DNA of 6,518 bases from JBLIAZ01 sp047631875 (GCA_047631875.1 JBLIAZ010000150.1:1-6518), one strand, 5' to 3'; shown: positions 1 to 6,518, counted from the stretch's first letter. The notes: a model not told the origin generated them from the sequence alone. Numbers and translations are program-made.

Positions 1-410
1 TTTTTTAAAGTTGGTGCTTGTTCTTTCGCTCCTCGAGTATGAATTGCAGGCCAGCCAAATACGGCTTTTACTGTTCCTTTTTCGGTATGTATGTTCACCC
101 TTTTTGAAGGTGCTATTTGATGATCAGAACCACCGTTTCTTCGTACATAAATATATCCTTCCTTAGTAATATAATGAACAAACCAACTGATTTCATCAGC
201 ATGAGCTTCAATGACCACCTTGTATTTTGCTTTTGGGTTAATGATTGCATCGACACTCCCATAAGTATCCACACGGTATTCATCAATGTAAGGCTTAATA
301 TAATCTAACCACATCTTTTGTCCCTCCGCTTCGAATCCCGTGGGAGATGCATTGTTCAAATAGTTTTCAAGAAATTTTATCGACTTTTTATTCAGAATTG
401 ACTTAGCCAT
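1..410 (-). CDS. M42 family metallo-aminopeptidase, N-terminal part (3' end outside window)
   Basis: This is the first 136 codons of a cytoplasmic zinc or cobalt aminopeptidase of the M42 family (glutamyl aminopeptidase/FrvX/tetrahedral aminopeptidase group), which removes N-terminal residues from short peptides. The ATG at 408-410 opens MAKSILNKKSIKF, and no stop occurs before the window edge. The segment ASPTGFEAEG (residues 21-30) is the family's N-terminal signature. EAHADEISW (68-76) carries the first metal ligand, H70, and the adjacent D72. The region RNGGSDHQIAPSKRVNI (91-107) and the following VFGWPAIHT match the start of the family's inserted PDZ-like/dimerisation domain. The remaining ligands, an Asp, Glu residues and a late His, would lie beyond base 1, as would about 60% of a ~350-residue protein. 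There is no signal peptide. The gene follows the GH3 fusion gene after 86 bp on the same strand. Family assignment is firm; the substrate is not visible. Confidence 0.9.
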   Translation of the reverse strand, partial: MAKSILNKKSIKFLENYLNNASPTGFEAEGQKMWLDYIKPYIDEYRVDTYGSVDAIINPKAKYKVVIEAHADEISWFVHYITKEGYIYVRRNGGSDHQIAPSKRVNIHTEKGTVKAVFGWPAIHTRGAKEQAPTLK

Positions 411-451
411 TGCGTTTATCTTTAAAGTTATCTTTTAGAATTTTATTATCC

Positions 452-459
452 TAAAGATA
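452..459 (-). promoter_or_regulatory. Weak candidate -7 element upstream of the M42 gene
   Basis: In the 86-bp gap before the M42 gene, the minus strand reads TATCTTTA, seven of eight matches to the Bacteroidota -7 consensus TAnnTTTG. The nearest TTG that could serve as a -33 box lies 24 nt upstream (484-486), slightly beyond the usual 17-23 nt. The element sits about 40 nt before the start codon, a sensible leader length. In so AT-rich a gap a chance match is quite possible. If real, it would let the M42 gene be transcribed independently of the GH3 gene. I see no other structure in this gap. Confidence 0.18.
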
Positions 460-496
460 GGCAGTGTCCCTGCACTTAAAGAACAATCAAGTGAAA

Positions 497-3475
497 TTAT
501 TTTGAAGAAATAGAATCAGATTTATTTTTCGACAGCTCTTCTATTCGACCTTCTGACAAACTATCATAAATGACTTGCTGAATGTTGGTTCGAATGTCTA
601 GACGCATGAGTTTTTTATTGTCTGCATCAGGATATACCCTGTTGGACAAAAAAATGTACACGATACCCTCCTCTGGATCAGCCCAAGCCATTGTTCCTGT
701 AAAGCCCGTATGACCAAAACTTTTCCAAGAAACACAATTGCATGTAGGACCTACCGAAGCTGTTGAACGTCTATCAAAACCAGCACCCCTCCTGTTGTCG
801 TCTTCACAAAACTGGCATTTCACAAAATCTTTAATTACCTCTTCCTTCAAAAATCTCTCACCTCCATACTCCCCCCAGTTGATGTACATCTGAAACATTT
901 TAGCTAAATCATTAGCATTCGAAAATATACCTGCATGACCAGCAACTCCTCCCATCATGGACGCTCCTTGATCATGGACATCACCATGAATTAGTCGCTT
1001 TCTAAAAATCATATCATTTTCTGTTGGAGGCATCTCGTTCGCTTCAAACTTCACTCTTGGATTATATGTCAACCTAGACGCCCCTAAAGGCTTATAAAAC
1101 AAACTGTCTGTGACTTGATCCAAAGGTTTTCCAAAATACTTTTCGATAATGTCTTTGTAAAAATAAAAACCAACATCGCTGTACCTGTATTTCTTCTTTT
1201 TATGAATACCATGAGTCACCGTCCATTTTCTAATCGAATCTTTGATGCTTTTGTGTACAAATAAGTCTTCGGCTACTCGGTATGGAAATTTTTCTGTTTG
1301 CTCGGTGCTGTACATTTTGTAATCCAACTGTCCTCTCTTTAAAGTTTTAGTGTAAAAGAATATTGTCGAAACTAATCCTGCTGTGTGAGCTAACATCTCA
1401 CGCAAATTCATGTTCAAATATCCCGTGCTGTCTACATAATCTAAGTGGTAACATAGGTTGTCATCCAAGCTGACTTTTTCCATCCCTACTAATTTCATTA
1501 AACTCGGCACAGTAGCTGTCACTTTAGTAACACTGGCAATGTCGTACAAATCTGTGCTCACAACAGGGTTCTTTTTCTCATAAGTGTGATGTCCAAATGA
1601 CTTGTTATAAATCACATTCCCATTTTTAGCAATCAAAACTTGACATCCAGGGTATGCTTGCTCAGTAATCCCACTGATTGCAATAGAGTCGATTATCCTA
1701 AGTTTTTCATAATTAAAACCTTCTTCTTCAGGCATTCCATATTTAAACCTCGATTTTAAACTTGAAAGCCCTTCCCCTTGCTTGAAAAAACCAGCACTCA
1801 CAGGCAATGCTCCTTTGGCTGGAATTCCTCCAAAAATCAACTGGGCAGCATATTGATTTGTCAGCAGGTTGTCTTGATACCCCATCACCAAACCATCCAA
1901 CGCTTCAATACCTTTGTACTTTGCCATTCCATAAGGATTGGCAAACCAAGCGACTATGGTTTTTTGATTGGCATCAATTTTTTTGAGCAAAGCGATGGTT
2001 TTTTTACTCACCCCAAAATTTCTCGCAGGATTCACACTTCCATGCACTCCGACAATTACCATGTTAAATGCTTTCAATTTTTGCAAAAGCTCATCTTCTT
2101 GGATTTTTGTAGGATTTTTCCCGATGTGAAAAAACTGGATTTTAGCGTACTTTTCGATTTCCTTTTGAAATGAAGTAGCTTTCTTATTCCCAATACTCAA
2201 ACAAGCAATATTTAACTTACTTAAACCCTTTACCGGGATAATATTACTGTCATTTTTCAAAAGAGTCATTGCATTCTGCACCAAACGTCGGTTTAAAAGG
2301 TCAGCCTCTCGTGAATTAATTTTTTGAACCAAACTGTCTGTACTAAGTGGTTGGAAATCATCCAAATTCAACCATTTTTTTAATTGTAAAATCTTTTTGC
2401 ATTTTACATCAATTTCAGCTTCTGTGATTTTCCCTTTTGAAACAGCTTTTTTAATGTGTAAAATTGCTTTTCCTACATTTTCGGAAAAAAGTAAAATGTC
2501 ATTCCCTGCCAAAAGCGCAAGTAAATCAACTTCGCCAGGATTATAATATTTACTGACCCCCTTCATGTTTAGTGCATCGGTAATTGCTAAACCCTTAAAT
2601 CCTAAACTATCCTTTAACAAACCTTGAACTATTTTAGGACTTAAGCTGCTTGCCAAATTTTTGGTATCATCTAATGAAGGAACATACAAATGAGCAACCA
2701 TGACACTACCCAAGCCCTTTGAAATTAAACGGCGGTAAGGGAACAATTCTACAGAATCAATCCTCCCTGCGGTATGAGTAACAGTAGGTAAATCATAATG
2801 TGAATCTTTGTCAGTATCACCATGTCCAGGGAAATGTTTCGCACTTGCCAACACACCGTTGTCTTGAAGACCTAACATGTACGCTAAAGATTTATCCGTT
2901 ACCAATTGTTTGTTTTCTCCAAAAGACCTGCTGTTTATTACTGGATTATTGGGGTTTACGTTTATGTCAACCACAGGAGCAAAATTAATATGAACTCCTG
3001 TCAAACTACACTGTCTCGCAATTTCAGCTCCCATTTCATAAATTAAACTATCGTGTTTAATTGCTCCCAACATCATTTGCCGGGGAAACCTCAACACACT
3101 GTCAAGTCTCATGCTTACTCCCCATTCCCCATCTATAGATGTCAACAAAGGAACTTTTGACAATGCTTGTAAATGGTTGTTCAAATTTACTTGTCTTACT
3201 GGACCTCCTTGCATGTATATCAACCCACCAATTTCATATTTCTCTACTAGCTTTTCTATGGACTTTACATGTTCTTTATCCTTTTTTGAATAAACTGGGT
3301 ACATGATTAATTGAGCAATTTTTTGTTCCAAAGTCATTTTGGATAATAGCGAATCAACCCATGGTGAGTGGATGCTTATAAAGGCAGGATCCACAGGCTG
3401 TTCCTGAGCGGTATTGACCGAAAATAAAAACAATAGAAAAGGAATAATTAGAAACAAACGTTTATTACCTAGCAT
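497..3475 (-). CDS. Exported GH3 beta-N-acetylglucosaminidase (NagZ type) fused to a beta-lactamase-fold serine hydrolase (AmiE-like)
   Basis: The protein has 992 residues from the ATG at 3473-3475. An in-frame TTG two codons earlier (3481) is possible, but I prefer the ATG. Residues 1-22 form a type I signal peptide (NKR, a hydrophobic core, then NTA|QEQ), so it acts outside the cytoplasm. Residues ~40-370 are a GH3 barrel. KHFPGHGDTDKDSH (213-226) is the NagZ signature with the Asp-His acid/base pair D224/H226, and ITDALNM (298-304) carries the nucleophile D300. Residues ~395-560 form a second alpha/beta domain, as in the two-domain B. subtilis NagZ and unlike the short E. coli enzyme. Residues ~585-975 are a beta-lactamase/S12 domain with S648-V-T-K651 (SxxK), Y765-S-D and H922-T-G (KTG equivalent). 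The GH3 half should release GlcNAc from muropeptides; by analogy with B. subtilis AmiE the second half may cleave the MurNAc-L-Ala bond. Fusions of this size are known in Bacteroidota. The GH3 role is well supported; amidase activity is inference, and a D-Ala peptidase or esterase is an alternative. Confidence 0.93.
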   Translation of the reverse strand: MLGNKRLFLIIPFLLFLFSVNTAQEQPVDPAFISIHSPWVDSLLSKMTLEQKIAQLIMYPVYSKKDKEHVKSIEKLVEKYEIGGLIYMQGGPVRQVNLNNHLQALSKVPLLTSIDGEWGVSMRLDSVLRFPRQMMLGAIKHDSLIYEMGAEIARQCSLTGVHINFAPVVDINVNPNNPVINSRSFGENKQLVTDKSLAYMLGLQDNGVLASAKHFPGHGDTDKDSHYDLPTVTHTAGRIDSVELFPYRRLISKGLGSVMVAHLYVPSLDDTKNLASSLSPKIVQGLLKDSLGFKGLAITDALNMKGVSKYYNPGEVDLLALLAGNDILLFSENVGKAILHIKKAVSKGKITEAEIDVKCKKILQLKKWLNLDDFQPLSTDSLVQKINSREADLLNRRLVQNAMTLLKNDSNIIPVKGLSKLNIACLSIGNKKATSFQKEIEKYAKIQFFHIGKNPTKIQEDELLQKLKAFNMVIVGVHGSVNPARNFGVSKKTIALLKKIDANQKTIVAWFANPYGMAKYKGIEALDGLVMGYQDNLLTNQYAAQLIFGGIPAKGALPVSAGFFKQGEGLSSLKSRFKYGMPEEEGFNYEKLRIIDSIAISGITEQAYPGCQVLIAKNGNVIYNKSFGHHTYEKKNPVVSTDLYDIASVTKVTATVPSLMKLVGMEKVSLDDNLCYHLDYVDSTGYLNMNLREMLAHTAGLVSTIFFYTKTLKRGQLDYKMYSTEQTEKFPYRVAEDLFVHKSIKDSIRKWTVTHGIHKKKKYRYSDVGFYFYKDIIEKYFGKPLDQVTDSLFYKPLGASRLTYNPRVKFEANEMPPTENDMIFRKRLIHGDVHDQGASMMGGVAGHAGIFSNANDLAKMFQMYINWGEYGGERFLKEEVIKDFVKCQFCEDDNRRGAGFDRRSTASVGPTCNCVSWKSFGHTGFTGTMAWADPEEGIVYIFLSNRVYPDADNKKLMRLDIRTNIQQVIYDSLSEGRIEELSKNKSDSISSK

Positions 3476-3490
3476 ACACAAAACTTAAAT

Positions 3491-3590
3491 TAAGGAACCA
3501 GTTTAAAAATACATTTATGTATGCTGCAATAACAGTTCCATGAAAAAGTATTTTAAACAATTTGATGTGTAAACAGGATAAGGAACCGGT
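3491..3590. repeat. Imperfect 12-bp direct repeat spanning the rSAM-GH3 intergenic gap
   Basis: The plus-strand words taaggaaccagt (3491-3502) and taaggaaccggt (3579-3590) match at 11 of 12 positions. Their starts are 88 bp apart, and they lie near the two ends of the gap between the radical SAM stop codon and the GH3 start codon. The repeat is plainly there; its function is unknown. It could be a pair of regulator binding sites, the remnant of a small duplication, or chance. Confidence 0.4.
3509..3522. promoter_or_regulatory. 14-bp palindrome upstream of the GH3 fusion gene, possible operator
   Basis: The sequence atacat-tt-atgtat is a perfect inverted repeat with 6-bp arms and a 2-bp centre. 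It lies 34 bp before the GH3 start codon and between the two copies of the direct repeat. Its size and symmetry suit a dimeric DNA-binding regulator. It is too short and A/T-rich to act as a terminator, and such palindromes arise by chance in AT-rich DNA. I found no convincing -33/-7 promoter pair next to it. Confidence 0.2.
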
Positions 3591-3599
3591 ATAAGCTAA

Positions 3600-4622
3600 T
3601 TACCCCCAAACTTTTGTACCCTCTGTACAATTTTTACATATGTCAATTTCACCTCTAGAAATGAGCAACGATTGACGGAAACTTTGATAAGGAGCAGACT
3701 TCCATATGGTTTTAAAATCATCTGTTTTCAACTGCCCTAATTGATGAGTAGCATCTTTATCAAAACAACAGGGAACCACTCCTCCGTCCCATGTTATCAC
3801 ACATGATTGCCACATTCTCCAACAGGAATTAACCATTTTATTTTTTACGCTCCACTTGCCATCCCCCCCTTTTTTGTAACGACTATACTCATCAATGGTT
3901 GGAATTAATTCATTACCATCTTCGTAATCGTACACTTGAGCAGTTTTTAACCTTACCTCGTCAACCCCGATTTCTTTTCCCAGGGCTAACACATCGTCAA
4001 TCTCATGTTCGTTAGGCTTCACGACTAAAAATTGAAAAATCACATGAGGTGTAGAAGATTTAAGTTCCTTTTTCCACTTAACAATGTTCTTAGCGCCTTC
4101 AATTACTTTATCTAACTTCCCTCCGATCCTGTAAGACGAATATGTTTCTTGTGTGGTACCGTCAATCGAAATTATTAAACGATCTAATCCAGATTCGATC
4201 GTTTTTTTAGAAACCTCATCCGTTAAATAATGAGCATTCGTAGATGTAGCTGTATAGATGTTGTGCTTTTTTGCAAAACTCACCATTTTTAAAAAATTTG
4301 GATTCAGGTAAGGCTCTCCTTGAAAATAAAAAATAAGATAATACAAATGAGAAGCCATTTGTTCGATGGTTTTATTAAATAATTTATTTTCCAACATACC
4401 AGTTGGACGGGTAAAAGCCCGCAAACCACTTGGACATTCAGGACATCTTAAATTACAACTTGTAGTAGGTTCAAAGGAAATACTAGATGGATAACCCAAT
4501 TGAATAGGCTTTTTGAACCACTTCGACATATAGTAACCAACCAACAACAAAAATGCATTCCATACCCTTTTTATTGATAAGGTTGAAAGAATGTTAAGTT
4601 GATCTTTTAATACAGGATTCAA
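3600..4622 (-). CDS. Radical SAM protein with a reduced SPASM-like C-terminal domain
   Basis: This 340-residue protein belongs to the radical SAM superfamily. CNLRCPEC (C56, C60, C63) is the CxxxCxxC motif that binds the SAM-cleaving [4Fe-4S] cluster. FQGEPYLNP (100-108) corresponds to the GGEP-type SAM-binding motif, with Q replacing the first G, and IISIDGTTQETY (150-161) is typical of the barrel. The tail is SPASM-like: C267, C274, the GX4C element G280-C285 with C286 adjacent, then C329xxC332. The chain ends eight residues later, so the full CX2CX5CX3C array is missing and probably only one auxiliary cluster is bound. A hydrophobic N-terminal segment (19-35) may associate with the membrane. 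The TTG start at 4620-4622 is forced: an in-frame TGA sits 12 nt upstream, which is the phosphatase stop, and the next Met is residue 32. The substrate is unknown; peptide/protein modification or tailoring of another small molecule are both possible, and no precursor peptide gene is visible nearby. Confidence 0.9.
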   Translation of the reverse strand: MNPVLKDQLNILSTLSIKRVWNAFLLLVGYYMSKWFKKPIQLGYPSSISFEPTTSCNLRCPECPSGLRAFTRPTGMLENKLFNKTIEQMASHLYYLIFYFQGEPYLNPNFLKMVSFAKKHNIYTATSTNAHYLTDEVSKKTIESGLDRLIISIDGTTQETYSSYRIGGKLDKVIEGAKNIVKWKKELKSSTPHVIFQFLVVKPNEHEIDDVLALGKEIGVDEVRLKTAQVYDYEDGNELIPTIDEYSRYKKGGDGKWSVKNKMVNSCWRMWQSCVITWDGGVVPCCFDKDATHQLGQLKTDDFKTIWKSAPYQSFRQSLLISRGEIDICKNCTEGTKVWG

Positions 4623-4634
4623 TGCCGAAATTTG

Positions 4635-5861
4635 TCACCAAAAATAACAACTTAATATGGCAATGTCATCAACGAAGGGTTTGTTTTTCTTGAATTTATT
4701 TAAACTTACAATGAGTTCCGTATTTAAAGTTCCAGCATCTGTCCCTTTGAAATTATCGATAATTTCACTTACTCGGTCAGATCCAAACTCTTCGTCTTTG
4801 CTGTTTTCAACTTCAACCAATCCATCTGTGTAACAACTCAATAATGCACCTTTTTCTACTTGAACTTTACCTAAAACTGGTGTTCCTATATCATCTAACA
4901 TACCTAGTCCTGGGCAACCGACGCTTAACAATTGAATTTCTTTTTTTTGTTTTAACACTGGTGGATTATGCCCGCAATTAATGTAGCTTAATTCTCTTGA
5001 GTCTAAATCAAACAATCCAATGAACATGGTGATGAACTTTTCGCCGTTAGCACTTTCTACCACTTTTTGATTTAAAGTAATCACCAACTCCTCCAAAGTT
5101 TCCGAATACTTCGAAAGTACACGAACATTTGCCTGAAAATTACTCATCAATATTGCTGCAGAAATTCCTTTACCTGAGACATCCGCAATGCAAAAAGCAA
5201 CCCTTCTTTCGTCCAACCACATGATGTCATAATAATCCCCTCCCACTTCCTGATGACTTTGATAATATGCCGAAATTGAAATTTCATCGTTTGTGTCCAC
5301 TATAGATGGCAGCAACATATTCTGCATGTCACTAGCTAACTCCAATTCCTTTCTGATACCCTCTTGCCTCAAAGCCTCACGAGCAAACGACTTATTCTCG
5401 AGAGCTACCACGATGATGTTTGTAAAAGTTTGAATAAAAGAAAAGTGTTTAATGATAGGACTTATTTTCAGCGCTTCGTTTATAATATCTCCTATTAACA
5501 AATAAGCAAGAGCTTTGTTTTTATGGAACACTGGAATTACTGTATCAAAATGAGAAAATGGACCTTCGGTCAGGTGATTCACTTCCGTAATTGATTTAAT
5601 AGGCATTAAATCTCCGAATACATCAAGGTTAATTTCTGACTTTTTAATTCCGTAAGACAAGGTAAGACCCCAATCGTTTTCACCAGTAAAAAGAACCAAT
5701 TTTTCGATATTCAATGCTTTTAAAGCTTTCTCATATATACTAAAGAGAATCGTCTTTGAAACATTGCTGTTAATTGCTAAAGTCACCTCTAATAAAGCAT
5801 CGAGTTTAAGGTCTTTAATCTCAATCCTTTCTTGTGCTCTTTTTAGTGATTTTACTGCCAT
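4635..5861 (-). CDS. PP2C/SpoIIE-family serine/threonine protein phosphatase with an N-terminal GAF-like region
   Basis: The 408-residue protein resembles RsbU/SpoIIE phosphatases, which dephosphorylate a serine or threonine on a regulatory protein, often an anti-anti-sigma factor. The start is the ATG at 5859-5861, with a weak purine run AAGGGAAG a few bases upstream. Residues ~15-155 look like a divergent GAF-type sensor domain. Residues ~155-187 form a charged helix ending in the QNMLLPS switch-helix motif. The phosphatase core (~190-408) has GGDYYD with metal ligand D209, ADVSGKG with D227, NCGHNPP (295-301), YTDG with D346, and a terminal DD at 398-399, so all metal-binding acidic residues are present and the enzyme should be active. 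There is no transmembrane segment, so it is cytoplasmic. It lies 41 bp after the M20 gene and 12 bp before the radical SAM gene, suggesting one transcript. No STAS-domain substrate or RsbW-type kinase is encoded in the window, so its target is unknown. Confidence 0.93.
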   Translation of the reverse strand: MAVKSLKRAQERIEIKDLKLDALLEVTLAINSNVSKTILFSIYEKALKALNIEKLVLFTGENDWGLTLSYGIKKSEINLDVFGDLMPIKSITEVNHLTEGPFSHFDTVIPVFHKNKALAYLLIGDIINEALKISPIIKHFSFIQTFTNIIVVALENKSFAREALRQEGIRKELELASDMQNMLLPSIVDTNDEISISAYYQSHQEVGGDYYDIMWLDERRVAFCIADVSGKGISAAILMSNFQANVRVLSKYSETLEELVITLNQKVVESANGEKFITMFIGLFDLDSRELSYINCGHNPPVLKQKKEIQLLSVGCPGLGMLDDIGTPVLGKVQVEKGALLSCYTDGLVEVENSKDEEFGSDRVSEIIDNFKGTDAGTLNTELIVSLNKFKKNKPFVDDIAILSCYFW

Positions 5862-5902
5862 TTTACTTCCCTTTTAACCATGTTATTTAAGTATGTTACG
5901 TC

Positions 5903-6518
5903 TCATTTTAAAAAAAGTTCAGTTTTTTCTAAAGTTTTTTCAGTGAAAAACTTAAAAAAATATGGAATTGTCTCAATACCCTTATAAAAATTGAATAATC
6001 CGTAATGTTCATTGGGAGAATGGATTGCATCACTGTTCAGTCCAAACCCCATCAGTACAGCCTCGGACTCCAGTTCTTTCTTGAACAAGGCCACAATAGG
6101 AATACTCCCACCTTGCTTTACAGGGATTGGCTTTTTTCCAAAAGTTTTTTCCATAGCAGCCGACGCAGCCATGTAGCCCACACTTTTGATGTCAGTTAAT
6201 GCTGGCTCACCTCCATGATGAGGAGTTACTATTACTTTCACTCCTTTAGGAGCAATGCTTTTAAAATGATTGGTAAATAACGCTGTGATTTTTTCAGACG
6301 ATTGATTCGGCACCAACCGCATAGAAATTTTTGCATGAGCTTTAGAAGGCAGCACCGTTTTAGCACCCTCTCCAATGTATCCTCCCCAAATACCATTGAC
6401 ATCTAAAGTTGGTCTGATGCCTGTTCTCTCTGTAGTTGTATATCCCTTTTCTCCGTCTTCTTGGTCTATATTTAAAGATTGTTTGAATTCTTCCAAATCA
6501 AAAGGGGCTCGATTAATC
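5903..6518 (-). CDS. M20 family (carnosinase/CNDP-like) dipeptidase, C-terminal part (5' end outside window)
   Basis: The reading frame is open from the window edge to TGA at 5903-5905, giving 204 residues, about the last 45% of a ~460-residue dipeptidase. Reading starts as INRAPFDLEEF. The TTG at 6494-6496 should not be taken as the start, because the frame continues upstream with family-like residues. The segment GIRPTLDVNGIWGGY and the following EGAKTVLPSKAHAKISMRLVP belong to the lid/dimerisation domain, which sits within the catalytic domain in this family. GGSIPIV and the C-terminal DAIHSPNEH, with the conserved metal-ligand His encoded at 6020-6022, are typical of M20 dipeptidases that use two zinc ions and act on dipeptides. 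The earlier ligands (HxD, D, EE, D/E) are outside the window. The next gene, the phosphatase, begins 41 bp downstream with no terminator-like hairpin between them. Confidence 0.9.
   Translation of the reverse strand, partial: INRAPFDLEEFKQSLNIDQEDGEKGYTTTERTGIRPTLDVNGIWGGYIGEGAKTVLPSKAHAKISMRLVPNQSSEKITALFTNHFKSIAPKGVKVIVTPHHGGEPALTDIKSVGYMAASAAMEKTFGKKPIPVKQGGSIPIVALFKKELESEAVLMGFGLNSDAIHSPNEHYGLFNFYKGIETIPYFFKFFTEKTLEKTELFLK

Noticed and set aside
461..473. Small hairpin (GCAG-GGACA-CTGC on the minus strand) as a terminator of the GH3 gene
   Set aside because: The stem is only 4 bp and is not followed by a T run in the direction of transcription.
1778..2173. 131-codon open frame on the plus strand
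   Set aside because: It lies entirely antisense to the GH3 fusion gene, has no recognisable motif, and its composition is what the opposite strand of that gene would give. The same applies to the shorter plus-strand frames at 117-308, 2800-2988, 3111-3293 and 6005-6199.
3473..3481. TTG at 3481 as the start of the GH3 fusion gene
   Set aside because: An ATG two codons downstream gives an equally complete signal peptide, and nothing such as a ribosome binding site favours the TTG.
3540..3572. Ten-residue plus-strand open frame (MKKYFKQFDV), considered as a leader or precursor peptide for the radical SAM enzyme
   Set aside because: It is on the opposite strand, has no core/leader features or ribosome binding site, and is short enough to be chance.
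4941..4948. A8 tract in the phosphatase coding strand as a slippage site
   Set aside because: Runs of A are common in lysine codons of AT-rich genes; without read data this is unremarkable compared with the A6G7 tract.
6494..6496. TTG as an internal start giving a 197-residue M20 protein
   Set aside because: The frame stays open to the window edge and the upstream residues also look like M20 dipeptidase; a protein starting here would lack most metal ligands.
1..6518. Mobile element, defence system, CRISPR array or RNA gene
   Set aside because: No transposase, integrase, nuclease or phage motif, no regularly spaced repeats and no tRNA- or rRNA-like sequence was seen; coding density and strand bias look like ordinary chromosome.

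Overview
The window is AT-rich and every gene lies on the minus strand, so transcription runs from high to low coordinates. Protein content points to the Bacteroidota, probably a Flavobacteriales-like lineage. The indicators are the ~990-residue secreted GH3/serine-hydrolase fusion, the style of the M42 aminopeptidase, the SPASM radical SAM protein, and the scarcity of Shine-Dalgarno-like sequences. This placement is inferred from protein families; no rRNA or other direct marker is present.

In transcription order: (1) 6518-5903 is the C-terminal part of an M20 dipeptidase-like metallopeptidase, cut by the window edge. (2) 41 bp later, 5861-4635 is a PP2C/SpoIIE-type serine/threonine phosphatase with a degenerate GAF-like sensor half. 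(3) 12 bp later, 4622-3600 is a radical SAM protein with a reduced SPASM domain and a TTG start. (4) After a 124-bp gap holding a direct repeat and a small palindrome, 3475-497 is a secreted GH3 NagZ-type beta-N-acetylglucosaminidase fused to a beta-lactamase-fold serine hydrolase. (5) After an 86-bp gap, 410-1 is the N-terminal third of an M42 aminopeptidase, cut by the window edge.

Genes 1-3 are spaced tightly enough to be one transcript, and the phosphatase and radical SAM genes look translationally linked. Genes 4 and 5 may be read through or have their own promoters; I could find only one weak promoter candidate, before gene 5. The clearest functional story is cell-wall recycling. The fusion enzyme joins the two activities encoded by separate adjacent genes in Bacillus subtilis (nagZ and amiE) into one exported polypeptide. 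It would cut GlcNAc from muropeptides and then the stem peptide from MurNAc. The flanking M20 and M42 peptidases could digest released peptides, but that link is only inferred from proximity.

I see no tRNA, rRNA, CRISPR array, insertion sequence or phage gene, and no gene-free stretch longer than about 125 bp. The items most worth following up are the fusion enzyme, the phosphatase-radical SAM pair, and the A6G7 tract inside the radical SAM gene.
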